Assembly: GCF_009909145.1 (NCBI RefSeq)
Contig: NZ_JAAAPJ010000001.1
Span: 1,054,001-1,118,000 of the forward strand
DNA length: 64,000 nucleotides
Source of the DNA: Corallococcus silvisoli
GTDB taxonomy: Bacteria; Myxococcota; Myxococcia; Myxococcales; Myxococcaceae
Direction: 5' to 3'
The notes under the pieces were generated by a model. That model searched no databases and was not told the origin of the DNA. It worked only from the letters and a program-made list of their open reading frames with translations. Positions 34,311 through 42,593 of the stretch are shown here, one piece after another; the stretch's first letter is position 1; each line of letters begins with the position of its first letter. The translations under genes and the position numbers were made by a program.

Positions 34311-35534
34311 TCAGCCTTCCAGCGCCCGGTACGCGTCCTTGGAGAACTCCAGGGCCAGGGCTCCCTCCTCGGGGCCCTGCACCCGCCGCTGGGTCAGGAG
34401 CAGCGCCGTCAGGTCCTGCCGCGGGTCGATGAAGAAGGTGGTGCCGTAGCCACCGCCCCAGCCATAGCGACCGGCGGTGGGAGAGATGCCATCCGGCCGC
34501 GTGGTGACGGCGCCGCCGAAGCCCCACCCCGTCGCGTCCCAGAAGCCGGGGTAGAAGGGCGAGGCGTCCTTCTGCTCCGAGGGAATCTGGTCCGTCATCA
34601 TGGCCTCGATGCTCGCGGGCGACAGGAGGCGGGTGTCGCCGTGGCGGCCCGCGCTCAGCAGCATCCGGCCGAACGCGAGGAAGTCGTCGGCCGTGGACAC
34701 CAGTCCTCCCTGGCCACCGCCGGAGGGGAACGCGGGAGGGCGGGACCAGAAGCTGTTCGAGGGCTCGTCCCAGGCCTCGAGCCGCCCGGTTCCCGGGTCG
34801 CGTGCATAGGCGGTGGACAGCCGGCCCCGCTTCTCCACGGGCACGCTGAACGCGGTGTCCTTCATGGCCAGCGGCACGAAGAGCCTTTCGCGCAGGAAGT
34901 CATCGAAGCGCATGCCGGAGGCGCGCGCGACCAGGACGCCCAGGACCTCGTAGCCGGTGTGATACATCCAGCGCTCCCCCGGCTGATGGATGAGCGGCAG
35001 GGTGCCCATCCGCCGCATGTACTCATCCGGCGGGTCGGTGATGGCTTGGAACCCGGCGGACACCCGCGCCTCGCGAATCGCCTCCTGGATGGGGTAGGTG
35101 CCGGGCGGCGCCATCACCGCGCCCAGGCCCCAGCGCAGGGTGAGCAGGTCGCGCACGGTGATGGCCCGCTTCGCGGGGACGGTGTCTTCGAGCGGGCTGT
35201 CCGGCCTGCGCAGGACGCGCCGGTCCGCCAACTCCGGCAGCCACCGGTCCACGGAACCGTCGAGCGCGAGCTTCCCTTCCTCCACCAGCAACAGCGTGGC
35301 CACGGCCGTCAGGGGCTTGGCCATGGACGCGACGCGGAAGAGGGTGTCGCGCCGCATGGGTGGGCTGGAGGTGGTGAGCCCCTGCGTGCCCAGCGCGGCG
35401 ACGTGCACGGCGTCTCCGCGCGCGACCAGGGCGACGAGCCCGGGCAGGTCCCCTCGCTCCACGTGGCCGCGCAGGGCGGTCGTCATGTCCGCGAGCCGTG
35501 TCTGAGAGAAACCGCGGGTGGGGGGCGTGTTCAT
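34311..35534 (-). CDS. SxxK serine hydrolase (beta-lactamase/class C PBP-like)
   Basis: This is a 407-residue cytoplasmic-looking serine hydrolase (no signal peptide). The catalytic Ser70-x-x-Lys73 is in FRVASMAKPLTAVATLLL; the second motif is YHTGYEVLGVLVAR (Tyr, with T in place of Asn); the third is near YGWGGGYGTTFFIDP (GGG for the KTG/HxG box). This is the pattern of EstB-like esterases and 6-aminohexanoate-dimer hydrolases rather than true beta-lactamases. The ATG at 35534 is chosen as the first residue of the conserved part. It is convergent with the SRPBCC gene. Confidence 0.87.
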   Translation of the reverse strand: MNTPPTRGFSQTRLADMTTALRGHVERGDLPGLVALVARGDAVHVAALGTQGLTTSSPPMRRDTLFRVASMAKPLTAVATLLLVEEGKLALDGSVDRWLPELADRRVLRRPDSPLEDTVPAKRAITVRDLLTLRWGLGAVMAPPGTYPIQEAIREARVSAGFQAITDPPDEYMRRMGTLPLIHQPGERWMYHTGYEVLGVLVARASGMRFDDFLRERLFVPLAMKDTAFSVPVEKRGRLSTAYARDPGTGRLEAWDEPSNSFWSRPPAFPSGGGQGGLVSTADDFLAFGRMLLSAGRHGDTRLLSPASIEAMMTDQIPSEQKDASPFYPGFWDATGWGFGGAVTTRPDGISPTAGRYGWGGGYGTTFFIDPRQDLTALLLTQRRVQGPEEGALALEFSKDAYRALEG

Positions 35535-35580
35535 GGAGGACCCGAGAGGAATGTGGCGACGAAGGGCCCGTCGCGCGGCG

Positions 35581-35609
35581 GCGGAGGCCCCCCGTTCGGA
35601 GGCCTCCGC
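35581..35609 (-). terminator. stem-loop after the RCC1 gene
   Basis: Perfect 9-bp stem GCGGAGGCC / GGCCTCCGC with an 11-nt loop, 9 bp after the stop codon at 35618, before the serine hydrolase start. Confidence 0.65.
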
Positions 35610-35617
35610 GGGATGTG

Positions 35618-37882
35618 TCAGTAGAGCAGGGAGCGCATCGGCACCGTGAGGGTCAGGGGACGCCCACTGCCGAGCTGGCCGTCGGAATTGACGCCCCAGG
35701 CCCAGACCGTGCCATCGCTGCGCAGCGCCAGCGAGAAGCTCTCGCCCGCGGCAACGGACGTCGCCGTCAAGACGGACAGGCTGTTCACCAACACCGTGAC
35801 GGGCGCCAACGCGTACGCGTCCGGCGGGGCCCCGGTGCCCAGCGATCCGGCATCGTCGGTGCCCCACGCGAACACCCACCCATCCGAGCGAGCCGCCACC
35901 CCGTGATAGCTGCCCTGCGCGACGACGCCGCCTCCGGTCCACCCAGGGACCTGTGTGGGGACGCGGTGGGAGTTCTGGGTGCCGTCCGCGAGCTGTCCGT
36001 AATCGTTCTCGCCCCAGCCCCAGAGCGTCCCTCCGGAGCGCACCGCCATGGACGTGAAGCCCCGGGCGCTGAGGGACGACACGTCCGCCAGCCCCGTCAC
36101 CCGCACGGGCGTCAGGCGGTGCGTCGTGCTGCCATCGCCCACCTGTCCGGAGAAGTTACCGCCCCAGGCCCACACCGTGCCGTCCGAGCGCAGGGCCAGC
36201 GAGTGGTATATCCCCGCCGCCACGGCGACCACGTTGGTCAGGCCCACCACCTGCACCGGAGCGGAGCGCGCCGTGGTGGAGCCGTCCCCTAGGGCGCCAT
36301 AGATGTTGAAGCCCCAGGCCCACACCGTGCCATCCGAGCGGAGCGCGAGCACGTGGTGGCTGCCGGTGGCCACCGACAGCACGCCTCCCAGGCCCGGGAC
36401 CTGCGCGGGGACATTGCGCCCTCCCGCCGTGGCGTCCCCCAGCTGTCCCCAGTCGTTCGCGCCCCACGTCCACACCGTGCCATCCGAGCGGAGCGCCACG
36501 GAGTGGCCCGCGCCCGCGGCCACCGCCTTCGCGCTCGTGATCCCCGCCACGGCGAAAGGCGCGCTGCGGTTGGAGCGGGTCCCATCGCCCAACTGGCCCG
36601 CGCGGTTGGAGCCCCAGGCCCAGACGCTGCCGTCGGAGCGGACCGCCAGCGCATGGGCGTCACCCGCCGCCACCCGGGTCACGCCGCTCAGCCCCGTCGC
36701 GGGCACTGGCACCGGGCGGCGGTAGTCCGTGCCGTCGCCTCGGACGCCGCCCCCGCCGTACCCCCACGCCCACAGCGTCCCGTCCGAGCGCGCCGCCAGC
36801 GAATGGGAGACCCCCGCGGCCACCGCCACCACGCCTGTCAGCCCCTGGACCGCGACCGGGGTGTTGCGGGACGACCGGCTGTCGTCACCCAGCTGGCCCC
36901 AATAGTTGTCACCCCAGGCCCACGCCGTGCCGTCCGAACGCACCGCCAGCGAGTGGGATTGGCCCGCCGAGACCGACACGACCCCGTCGAGCGAAGCGAC
37001 CCGCACCGGCACCGCGCTGAAGGCCAACGTCGAGGAACCCGTCCCCAGCGAGCCGTTGCTGTTGTCGCCCCAGGACCACGCGAAGCCATCCGAACGAACC
37101 GCCAGCGAATGGTATGAGCCCGCCGAAACAGACACGGCGCCTGTCATCCCCGCGACGGAGACAGGAGAGGCGCGGTCCACCTGGGTGCCGTCCCCGAGCT
37201 GCCCGCGGTGGTTCCATCCCCAGGCGGAGAGCGTCCCATCCGCGCGCAACACCAGCGAGTGGTAGCTGCCCGTCACCCCCATCAACGCATTGGCGAGCCC
37301 GGGCACCTGCCCCGGCGTCGAGCGCGACGTCGTGGTGCCATTCCCCAGGTTGCCGTAGCCATTGTAGCCCCAGGTCCACACGGTCCCGTCCGAGCGCACC
37401 GCCAGGGCATGGTTGTCTCCGGCGGAAACGGACACCACGCTCCCCAGTCCCGGGATCTGGGTCGGTACCAGCCGGGACGCCGTGTCACCCATGCCCAGCT
37501 GCCCGTACGTGTTGCTGCCCCAGGCCCACACCGTGCCATCCGAGCGGAGGGCCAGAGAGAAGTTCCGGCCGGCCGCCACCGCCGCCACGCTGCTCAGTCC
37601 CGAGGCCTGGACCGGGTTCACGCGCTGGAGGCGGGTGCCATCTCCGAGCTCCCCCTGGCTGTTGTATCCGGAGGCCCACACGGTTCCATCCGGACGGATG
37701 GCCAGTGAGTGACTCACGTTCGCGGCGATGCGGCCGGAGAACGCGGTGCGCGACGCCGCGTCGGCCCCCTGTTTCCCCACGGTGCCGTCCGCCGCCAGGG
37801 CCGGGCTCCAGGCCATTCCCAGCAGCAATGACAACCAGGCTCCCCACCATCGGAACAACTCCAGGCGCATCCTTGAACGCAT
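35618..37882 (-). CDS. secreted RCC1-repeat protein (two seven-bladed propellers predicted)
   Basis: This is a 754-residue protein with signal peptide ending SPALAA. I count 14 RCC1 repeats of about 51 residues built on the pattern HSLAVRSDGTVWAWGxNxxGQLGDG; 14 units would make two complete seven-bladed beta-propellers. Repeats 5, 7, 12 and 13 are the most divergent. The family mediates protein-protein contacts; bacterial secreted versions include BLIP-II. ATG 37882 has GGAG 5 nt upstream and starts right at the signal peptide; ATG 37894 is a weaker alternative. It is a single gene followed by a stem-loop. Confidence 0.88.
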   Translation of the reverse strand: MRSRMRLELFRWWGAWLSLLLGMAWSPALAADGTVGKQGADAASRTAFSGRIAANVSHSLAIRPDGTVWASGYNSQGELGDGTRLQRVNPVQASGLSSVAAVAAGRNFSLALRSDGTVWAWGSNTYGQLGMGDTASRLVPTQIPGLGSVVSVSAGDNHALAVRSDGTVWTWGYNGYGNLGNGTTTSRSTPGQVPGLANALMGVTGSYHSLVLRADGTLSAWGWNHRGQLGDGTQVDRASPVSVAGMTGAVSVSAGSYHSLAVRSDGFAWSWGDNSNGSLGTGSSTLAFSAVPVRVASLDGVVSVSAGQSHSLAVRSDGTAWAWGDNYWGQLGDDSRSSRNTPVAVQGLTGVVAVAAGVSHSLAARSDGTLWAWGYGGGGVRGDGTDYRRPVPVPATGLSGVTRVAAGDAHALAVRSDGSVWAWGSNRAGQLGDGTRSNRSAPFAVAGITSAKAVAAGAGHSVALRSDGTVWTWGANDWGQLGDATAGGRNVPAQVPGLGGVLSVATGSHHVLALRSDGTVWAWGFNIYGALGDGSTTARSAPVQVVGLTNVVAVAAGIYHSLALRSDGTVWAWGGNFSGQVGDGSTTHRLTPVRVTGLADVSSLSARGFTSMAVRSGGTLWGWGENDYGQLADGTQNSHRVPTQVPGWTGGGVVAQGSYHGVAARSDGWVFAWGTDDAGSLGTGAPPDAYALAPVTVLVNSLSVLTATSVAAGESFSLALRSDGTVWAWGVNSDGQLGSGRPLTLTVPMRSLLY

Positions 37883-38153
37883 CTCGTCTCCCATGTTCGT
37901 GGATGGTGTTGCCGGGCATCCAGCAGGCCCTTCAGGCACACCCCCCCGCTCAAACGTGCCCATCTCGTAATTCACGGAAGGTCTGTGTGGATTTCACGGC
38001 ATGGGTGTTCGATGGACGACATGCAATGCCAGACAGCTCAGGCCAGACGACACCGGCTCCCTCCGTGGGCACCGGAGCGAGGCCTCGCGAGGGCCCCTGT
38101 CCCGCCAGCTCCATGGGGGGCTCGCGCCCGCCGTCGGCGTTCCACGGGAGGCG

Positions 38154-38504
38154 TCAGGGCGGCCGGTGGTACAGCCTGCGCAGCTCCGCCTTGGCCTCTT
38201 GGAGCGCGCGCTTGCGCGAGGCCGGGAGGTTCTTCCCCGCGCGGTTGCCGTAGAACGACAGCATCGACATGGCCGACTGGAAGGGCGAGGCCTTGAGCCG
38301 GTCACTGCGTTCGGCGGAGCGCTTCACGGAGCGGGCGATCTGCTTCGGGGACCGCGTGAAGACCCGGTCCTCCAACTTCATCGCGTTGCTGTGCGCCGTC
38401 ACCTCCGCGGACCAGTAGCGCCGTTTCGCCGTGGAGCGCTTCGCGGTGGACGGCCGCTTCCGGGGGGCGGTGTGGCCGCGCGGCTTCTTCGTCACGGAGG
38501 CCAT
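38154..38504 (-). CDS. DUF3175 domain protein
   Basis: This is a 116-residue very basic protein with the DUF3175 core: KRRYWSAEVTAHSNAMKLED, TRSPKQIARSVKRSAERS, FQSAMSMLSFYGNRAGKNLP and the SRKRALQEAKAELRRLY tail. The N-terminal 30 residues are Lys/Arg/Thr-rich, histone-H1-like. It suggests nucleic-acid contact, but no function is established. It lies 5 bp downstream of the 26-codon remnant of a companion gene and probably relies on that gene's ribosome loading. Confidence 0.9.
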   Translation of the reverse strand: MASVTKKPRGHTAPRKRPSTAKRSTAKRRYWSAEVTAHSNAMKLEDRVFTRSPKQIARSVKRSAERSDRLKASPFQSAMSMLSFYGNRAGKNLPASRKRALQEAKAELRRLYHRPP

Positions 38505-38509
38505 CGTGG

Positions 38510-38590
38510 CTACCTCCCCGCCCGGGTCGGGGTGCTCTTGCCCTCGCGCGGGTCCTCCCGGGCCTGCTCCACGGTCTGTTCGCCAGGCAT
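38510..38590 (-). CDS. truncated 26-residue ORF, likely remnant of a DUF6496-type gene
   Basis: ATG 38590 follows a near-perfect GGGAGGA site. It encodes MPGEQTVEQAREDPREGKST followed by PTRAGR and a TAG. The reading frame resembles the first 25 residues of DUF6496 proteins (MPxKKTxERAxxxxREGKSPSTQAG), which are normally about 70 residues and, as I recall, often sit beside DUF3175 genes. The conserved C-terminal half (EFVREE, GKHGARS) is missing. It may be a decayed gene whose start region is kept because it drives translation of the DUF3175 gene, 5 bp downstream. Confidence 0.45.
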   Translation of the reverse strand: MPGEQTVEQAREDPREGKSTPTRAGR

Positions 38591-38928
38591 TCATTCCTCC
38601 CAAGGGGTTCGGGTGCTGTCCCAAAGGTGAGGACGCTTCATGCACAGGCAAGGCGTCGCTCCACTCCCCCGCGGATGGGTTCTGGCGCGTTCCCCGGGCG
38701 CCGCCTCGTCACATGGGTCTGGCCGGAGCCTTCCCAGGTGGTGGGGGTGCCTCGCTCTGTTGCTTGCCTCCCGTCCGGCACGCCGTCCCGCGGGTGGCGT
38801 CCTGGGCTCCGCGGCGTCCGGCCGGACCCTTCAGCGGGTCCGGTTCGGGGCCATCGCGCATCGACCCCCGGGGGGACGGGAATCAAAGCCCTGCCGCGCC
38901 GGCGTCACCCGCCGGTGCGCCCGCCCGC
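38591..38928. other. intergenic region without a recognisable gene
   Basis: This is a 338-bp gap between two minus-strand genes. No frame shows the expected codon bias. It contains a perfect 8-bp stem-loop CCGGACCC-TTCAGC-GGGTCCGG (38822-38843), about 85 bp after the Mpo1-like stop codon, which may be its terminator. Promoter elements for the DUF3175 unit are not obvious. Confidence 0.5.
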
Positions 38929-39435
38929 TCAGTGTCCGGCGGCCAGCCCGGGCTCCGCGGACGTCACGCGAGCGCGCAGGTCCTGCTTGAAGCCCAGTCC
39001 GAAGAGCACCAGCGTGAGCAGGTACACCGGCTCGATGAAGAAGAGCAGCGGACCGCCCAGGGACAGGCCGTGGGTCTTCTTCTCGAAGACGACGTGCGCG
39101 CCCACCACCAGCGCGAAGCGAACCACCATGACGCCCACCGCCACGCCCGCGGCCGTCCCGGTGGGCAGCCCCGCCACCGCCTCGGCGGCCAGCAGCGTGG
39201 GGACCAGGGGCACCGCCATCAGCAGGCCCGCGGTCCATTCCAGCGTCACGGCGTACAGCGCCACCGCGGCCACCAGCAGGTGCGCGGCGGTGACGGGAAG
39301 GCCGGGCACCCGCACCCAGCACAGGGGGACCAGCAGCGCGAAGGTGAAGAGGTAGGCCCCCAGGAAGTGCACGGCGCGGCTGACGCCGTTCTCGTGCAGG
39401 GGCATCCAGACGCGCATCTTGTCGGCGAAGCTCAT
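38929..39435 (-). CDS. Mpo1-like (DUF962) membrane protein
   Basis: This is a 168-residue protein with four membrane segments. The conserved His-containing motifs of the Mpo1/YGL010w family are visible: WMPLHENGVSRAVHFLGAYL near the start, and VVGAHVVFEKKTHGLSLGGP with FIEPVYLLTLVL near the end. In yeast the family is an Fe(II)-dependent dioxygenase in 2-hydroxy fatty acid alpha-oxidation; a lipid role here is inference. It is a single gene. Confidence 0.87.
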   Translation of the reverse strand: MSFADKMRVWMPLHENGVSRAVHFLGAYLFTFALLVPLCWVRVPGLPVTAAHLLVAAVALYAVTLEWTAGLLMAVPLVPTLLAAEAVAGLPTGTAAGVAVGVMVVRFALVVGAHVVFEKKTHGLSLGGPLLFFIEPVYLLTLVLFGLGFKQDLRARVTSAEPGLAAGH

Positions 39436-39591
39436 GGGCCCCCAGGCTAGGCCATCCGCGTCCGGGATGCCTCTCCCCATGGGGGTTCGCGGTCGGGGGA
39501 CACCCCGGGCCCGAGAATAATTTTGCACCGGGGCGTAACCCAGGGGCAGCACGCCGTTCACCGCTGCCCTCACCCTGAAGGTCACTCCCCG

Positions 39592-40059
39592 ATGAAAACC
39601 CTCCTGTCTCCCAGCGTCCTGCGCCGCGCGTTCCGTGGCGTGGGCTTCAAGGTCGCCGCGGCCGCCACCGTCGGCCTCGCGCTGACCAGCGCCATCAGCT
39701 TCGCGTCCGTTTCCACCCGCACGCTGACCCACGACTTCACCCAGGCGGACGTGGACAGCATCGTCGCGCAGATTCGCACGGTGTCCTCGGACACGTTCTA
39801 CGTCCGGCTGCCCACGTTCTCGGCCCGGGGCGTCGTCAACGGGTCGCGCCTCTATGGGTCGCTGCCCATCGCCTACGTGCGGCGGATGGCGAGCGCCCAG
39901 AACGTCGTCCTCAACGAGGACGCGAACATCATGGGGCTGGTGATGGACCCCAACAACGCGTCGCAGACGGCCTCGGGCGCCAAGTCGGAGCGCGCCGCGC
40001 TGGCCATTGAAGCCGTGCTCGCGAACATCACTCCCAACAGCTACCAGTTCCTGAGGTAG
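39592..40059 (+). CDS. hypothetical exported protein, first gene of HTTM operon
   Basis: This is a 155-residue protein with an N-terminal hydrophobic segment (FKVAAAATVGLALTSAISFA) that could be a signal peptide or anchor. The remainder is soluble, with FTQADVDSIVAQIRTV and FYVRLPTFSARGVVNGSRLYG. No family is recognised. It lies 3 bp before the next gene and so belongs to a three-gene unit ending in the HTTM protein. Confidence 0.7.
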   Translation: MKTLLSPSVLRRAFRGVGFKVAAAATVGLALTSAISFASVSTRTLTHDFTQADVDSIVAQIRTVSSDTFYVRLPTFSARGVVNGSRLYGSLPIAYVRRMASAQNVVLNEDANIMGLVMDPNNASQTASGAKSERAALAIEAVLANITPNSYQFLR

Positions 40060-40062
40060 CCC

Positions 40063-40611
40063 ATGCGGACCCCCCCATCCCGGCCCGTGGGCGATGAGCG
40101 CCCCGCGGGCGTGTGGGCGTGCGTCGCGGTGCTGCATCTGGCCGCGGTGAGCGCCTTCATCTGGACGGACCTCTCCCGAGGGAACTCGGACACCGCGTTC
40201 GACCGCGGCGTGCGGACCTACAAGGGCCTGTCCGGCGTCGTCAGCGACTACCGCTTCTTCGCGCCCGCGGTCTCCAGCGACACGCGGACCGGCTTCTTCC
40301 TGGAGCTGCGCGACGGAAGCACGCTGTTCCAGTCCCTGGAGTCCGGGGAGCTGGAGGTGGGGCTCCGTTACCAATGCATCGTCGCCTCCAGCCTGCGCTC
40401 CAGTCAGAAGGTGCAGGATGTGCTGGCCCAGTCGTGGGCGGCGGTGATGCTGGGAGTGCATCCAGAGGCTTCCCGCGTCACCGTCGTCACGCAGTCCTAC
40501 GTGCTTCCGCCGATGCGGGCCTGGGCGGCAGGGAAGCGGCCGGACTGGACCCTCAACTACACCGGGACCTTCGACCGTCGCGACGGCCCGGCCCCCGAGT
40601 CCACGCCATGA
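40063..40611 (+). CDS. hypothetical protein with one membrane anchor, HTTM operon
   Basis: This is a 182-residue protein. One membrane segment near the N-terminus (VWACVAVLHLAAVSAFIW) is followed by a soluble beta-rich domain (YRFFAPAVSSDTRTGFFLELRDGS, WAAVMLGVHPEASRVTVVTQSYVLPPM). Its stop overlaps the HTTM start (ATGA). Small anchored companions of this kind often accompany HTTM genes, which I infer from context. No enzymatic motif seen. Confidence 0.75.
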   Translation: MRTPPSRPVGDERPAGVWACVAVLHLAAVSAFIWTDLSRGNSDTAFDRGVRTYKGLSGVVSDYRFFAPAVSSDTRTGFFLELRDGSTLFQSLESGELEVGLRYQCIVASSLRSSQKVQDVLAQSWAAVMLGVHPEASRVTVVTQSYVLPPMRAWAAGKRPDWTLNYTGTFDRRDGPAPESTP

Positions 40612-41558
40612 ACCGCGTCCCTTCCCTCCTGCGCCGCTTCTGGTTGGAGCCGGCCGCTCCCGACGCGCTCGCCTTCCTGCGCCTGGCCGTCGCGACCATC
40701 GCCCTCACGCAGCTGGTCATCCTCTGGCCGCACCTGCCCGCGCTCTACGGCAACTTCGGCCTCGTCCAGTGGGTCATCACCGACATGAGCGCGGGGGACT
40801 GGGCGCCGAGCCTGGGCCGGTTGGGCATCCTGCTGGCCCCGCTGGGCGTCAGCGCGATGACCACGCTCTACGGCGTCTTCGTCCTCTACGCGGTGGGGCT
40901 CGTGGGCCTGCTGGTGGGCTACCGCACGCGCTTCTTCGCGGTGCTCACGTGGGTCACGCACGGCATCACGTCCGCGAACGCGACGCTGTCGCTCTACGGC
41001 GTGGACACCATCCTCCACGTCCTCTTCTTCTATCTGGCGTTCATGCCGTCCGCGGGCCGCTGGTCGCTGGACGCGCGCGCGGGCCGCGTCCTCACGGGCC
41101 TGTCCTCGCGGGCCCGCGTGGCGCAGCGCACGTTGCAGCTGCACCTGTGCTTCATCTACCTGGACACCGGCCTCGCCAAGGCGCAGGGCCCCCAGTGGTG
41201 GAACGGCGAGGCCCTCTGGCGCGCGCTGATGCAGCCGCAGTTCCGCGTCTTCGACTTCTCGTGGCTGGCGTCGTACCCGGTCGTCGCGCAGCTGGCGTGT
41301 TGGGGCACGCTCGTCATCGAGGTGGGCTACGCCGGGATGATCTGGGTCCCCCGGCTGCGCCGTCACTGGCTCCTGGCCACGCTGGCGTTGCACGCGGGCA
41401 TCGCCGTCTGTCTGCGGCTGTGGCTCTTCTCCCTGATGATGATGGCCTTCAACCTGGCCGCGTTCGCCTGGGAGTGGCGGACCGAGGCCGCGCCCGCGAA
41501 GGACGCGCCCCCGGAGTCGCACCCGGAGGCCCCGCTCCTGACCACCGAGGCGGCCTGA
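40608..41558 (+). CDS. HTTM domain membrane protein
   Basis: This is a 316-residue polytopic membrane protein of the HTTM family (related to the membrane domain of vitamin-K-dependent gamma-carboxylase). Features: FLRLAVATIALTQLVIL, LYAVGLVGLLVGYRTRFFAVLTWVTH, LHLCFIYLDTGLAKAQGPQWWNGEALW and a terminal cluster of helices with HAGIAV. The YLDTGLAKxxGxxWWNGxALW motif is diagnostic. The family function in bacteria is not established. The ATG at 40608 overlaps the previous stop codon. Confidence 0.88.
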   Translation: MNRVPSLLRRFWLEPAAPDALAFLRLAVATIALTQLVILWPHLPALYGNFGLVQWVITDMSAGDWAPSLGRLGILLAPLGVSAMTTLYGVFVLYAVGLVGLLVGYRTRFFAVLTWVTHGITSANATLSLYGVDTILHVLFFYLAFMPSAGRWSLDARAGRVLTGLSSRARVAQRTLQLHLCFIYLDTGLAKAQGPQWWNGEALWRALMQPQFRVFDFSWLASYPVVAQLACWGTLVIEVGYAGMIWVPRLRRHWLLATLALHAGIAVCLRLWLFSLMMMAFNLAAFAWEWRTEAAPAKDAPPESHPEAPLLTTEAA

Positions 41559-41657
41559 CCGTTTCAGGTTCTGGACCTCTGGCGCATTCCGGGTTGACCC
41601 GCTGGAGGCCCGGGAGCATGAGCGGGGGCGCGACCCGAACGGGAGGAGAGGCGGACC

Positions 41658-42530
41658 ATGAAGATTCTGGTGACTGGTGCGACGGGCTACATCGGCGGGG
41701 CGGTGGTGGAGGCGCTCGAGCGGGCCGGCCACCAGGTGCTGGGGCTGGCGCGCTCGGAGGAGGCGCGCGGCAAGCTCGCGGCCCGGGGCGTCCAGGCGGT
41801 GACGGGCGACCTGAAGGACACCGCGGGGCTGGCCGCCCTGGTGAAGGACCTGGACGCGGTCATCTGGACGGCCACGGCCAACAGCGAGGCCGTGGACGCG
41901 CCCGCCGTTGCGGCGGTGCTGGACGCGCTCCAAGGCACGAACAAGGCGTTCCTCTACACGAGCGGCGTCTGGGTGCACGGGGACACGCGCGGCGTCGCCA
42001 CGGAGGAGTCCCCGCTGAACGCCACGCCCATCGTCTCCTGGCGTCCGGCCGTGGAGCGGCGCGCCCTGAGCACGCCGGGCGTGCGCGGCATCGTCATCCG
42101 CCCGGGCGTCGTCTACGGCCACGGCACCGGCATCCCCGCGATGCTCGTCGCGTCCGCGAAGGAGGGCGGCGCCGTCCGCTACGTGGGCACCGGTGAGAAC
42201 CACTGGCCGGTGGTGTTCGTGGAGGACCTGGCGGACCTCTACGTGCGCGCCGTGGAGAAGGCCCCCGCGGGCACCGTCCTCATCGCCACGCAGGGCCCGG
42301 CGGTGAAGGTGAAGGACGCCGCCGCCGCCGCGAGCGAGGCCGCTGGCGTGGCCGGGAAGACCGTCGCGTGGCCCCTGGAGGAGGCCCGGAAGCAGTTCGG
42401 CCCGTTCGCGGACGCGCTGGCGTTGGATCAGCAGTTCACCTCCCAGAAGGCGGAGAAGCTGCTGGGCTGGGCACCCCGGGGGCCCGGCCTCCTGGAGGAC
42501 CTGCGCGCCGGCTCGTACGCGCGGCGCTGA
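41658..42530 (+). CDS. NAD(P)-dependent SDR / epimerase family protein
   Basis: This is a 290-residue extended/atypical SDR. The nucleotide-binding motif is GATGYIGG at residues 7-14; the active-site region is FLYTSGVWVHGD, with no canonical YxxxK (a Trp-Arg-Pro stretch SWRPAVERR takes its place), then the strand IVIRPGVVYGHGTG and NHWPVVFVEDLADLYV. It resembles atypical SDRs annotated as NAD-dependent epimerases. GGAGGAG precedes the ATG. Its substrate is unknown. Confidence 0.88.
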   Translation: MKILVTGATGYIGGAVVEALERAGHQVLGLARSEEARGKLAARGVQAVTGDLKDTAGLAALVKDLDAVIWTATANSEAVDAPAVAAVLDALQGTNKAFLYTSGVWVHGDTRGVATEESPLNATPIVSWRPAVERRALSTPGVRGIVIRPGVVYGHGTGIPAMLVASAKEGGAVRYVGTGENHWPVVFVEDLADLYVRAVEKAPAGTVLIATQGPAVKVKDAAAAASEAAGVAGKTVAWPLEEARKQFGPFADALALDQQFTSQKAEKLLGWAPRGPGLLEDLRAGSYARR

Positions 42531-42593
42531 TGCAGGACCCCCGCCGCGCACCGGCCCCCGAGGCCGATGGGCGGCGGCACCGCGGCCCGGACC

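Noticed and set aside
34311..35534. A true beta-lactamase
   Set aside because: There is no signal peptide, and the YxN and KTG motifs are altered, so an esterase/amidase-like SxxK hydrolase is more likely.
37883..38153. Small genes between the RCC1 and DUF3175 genes
   Set aside because: No frame there shows the expected third-position bias or a ribosome site; nothing is recognisable.
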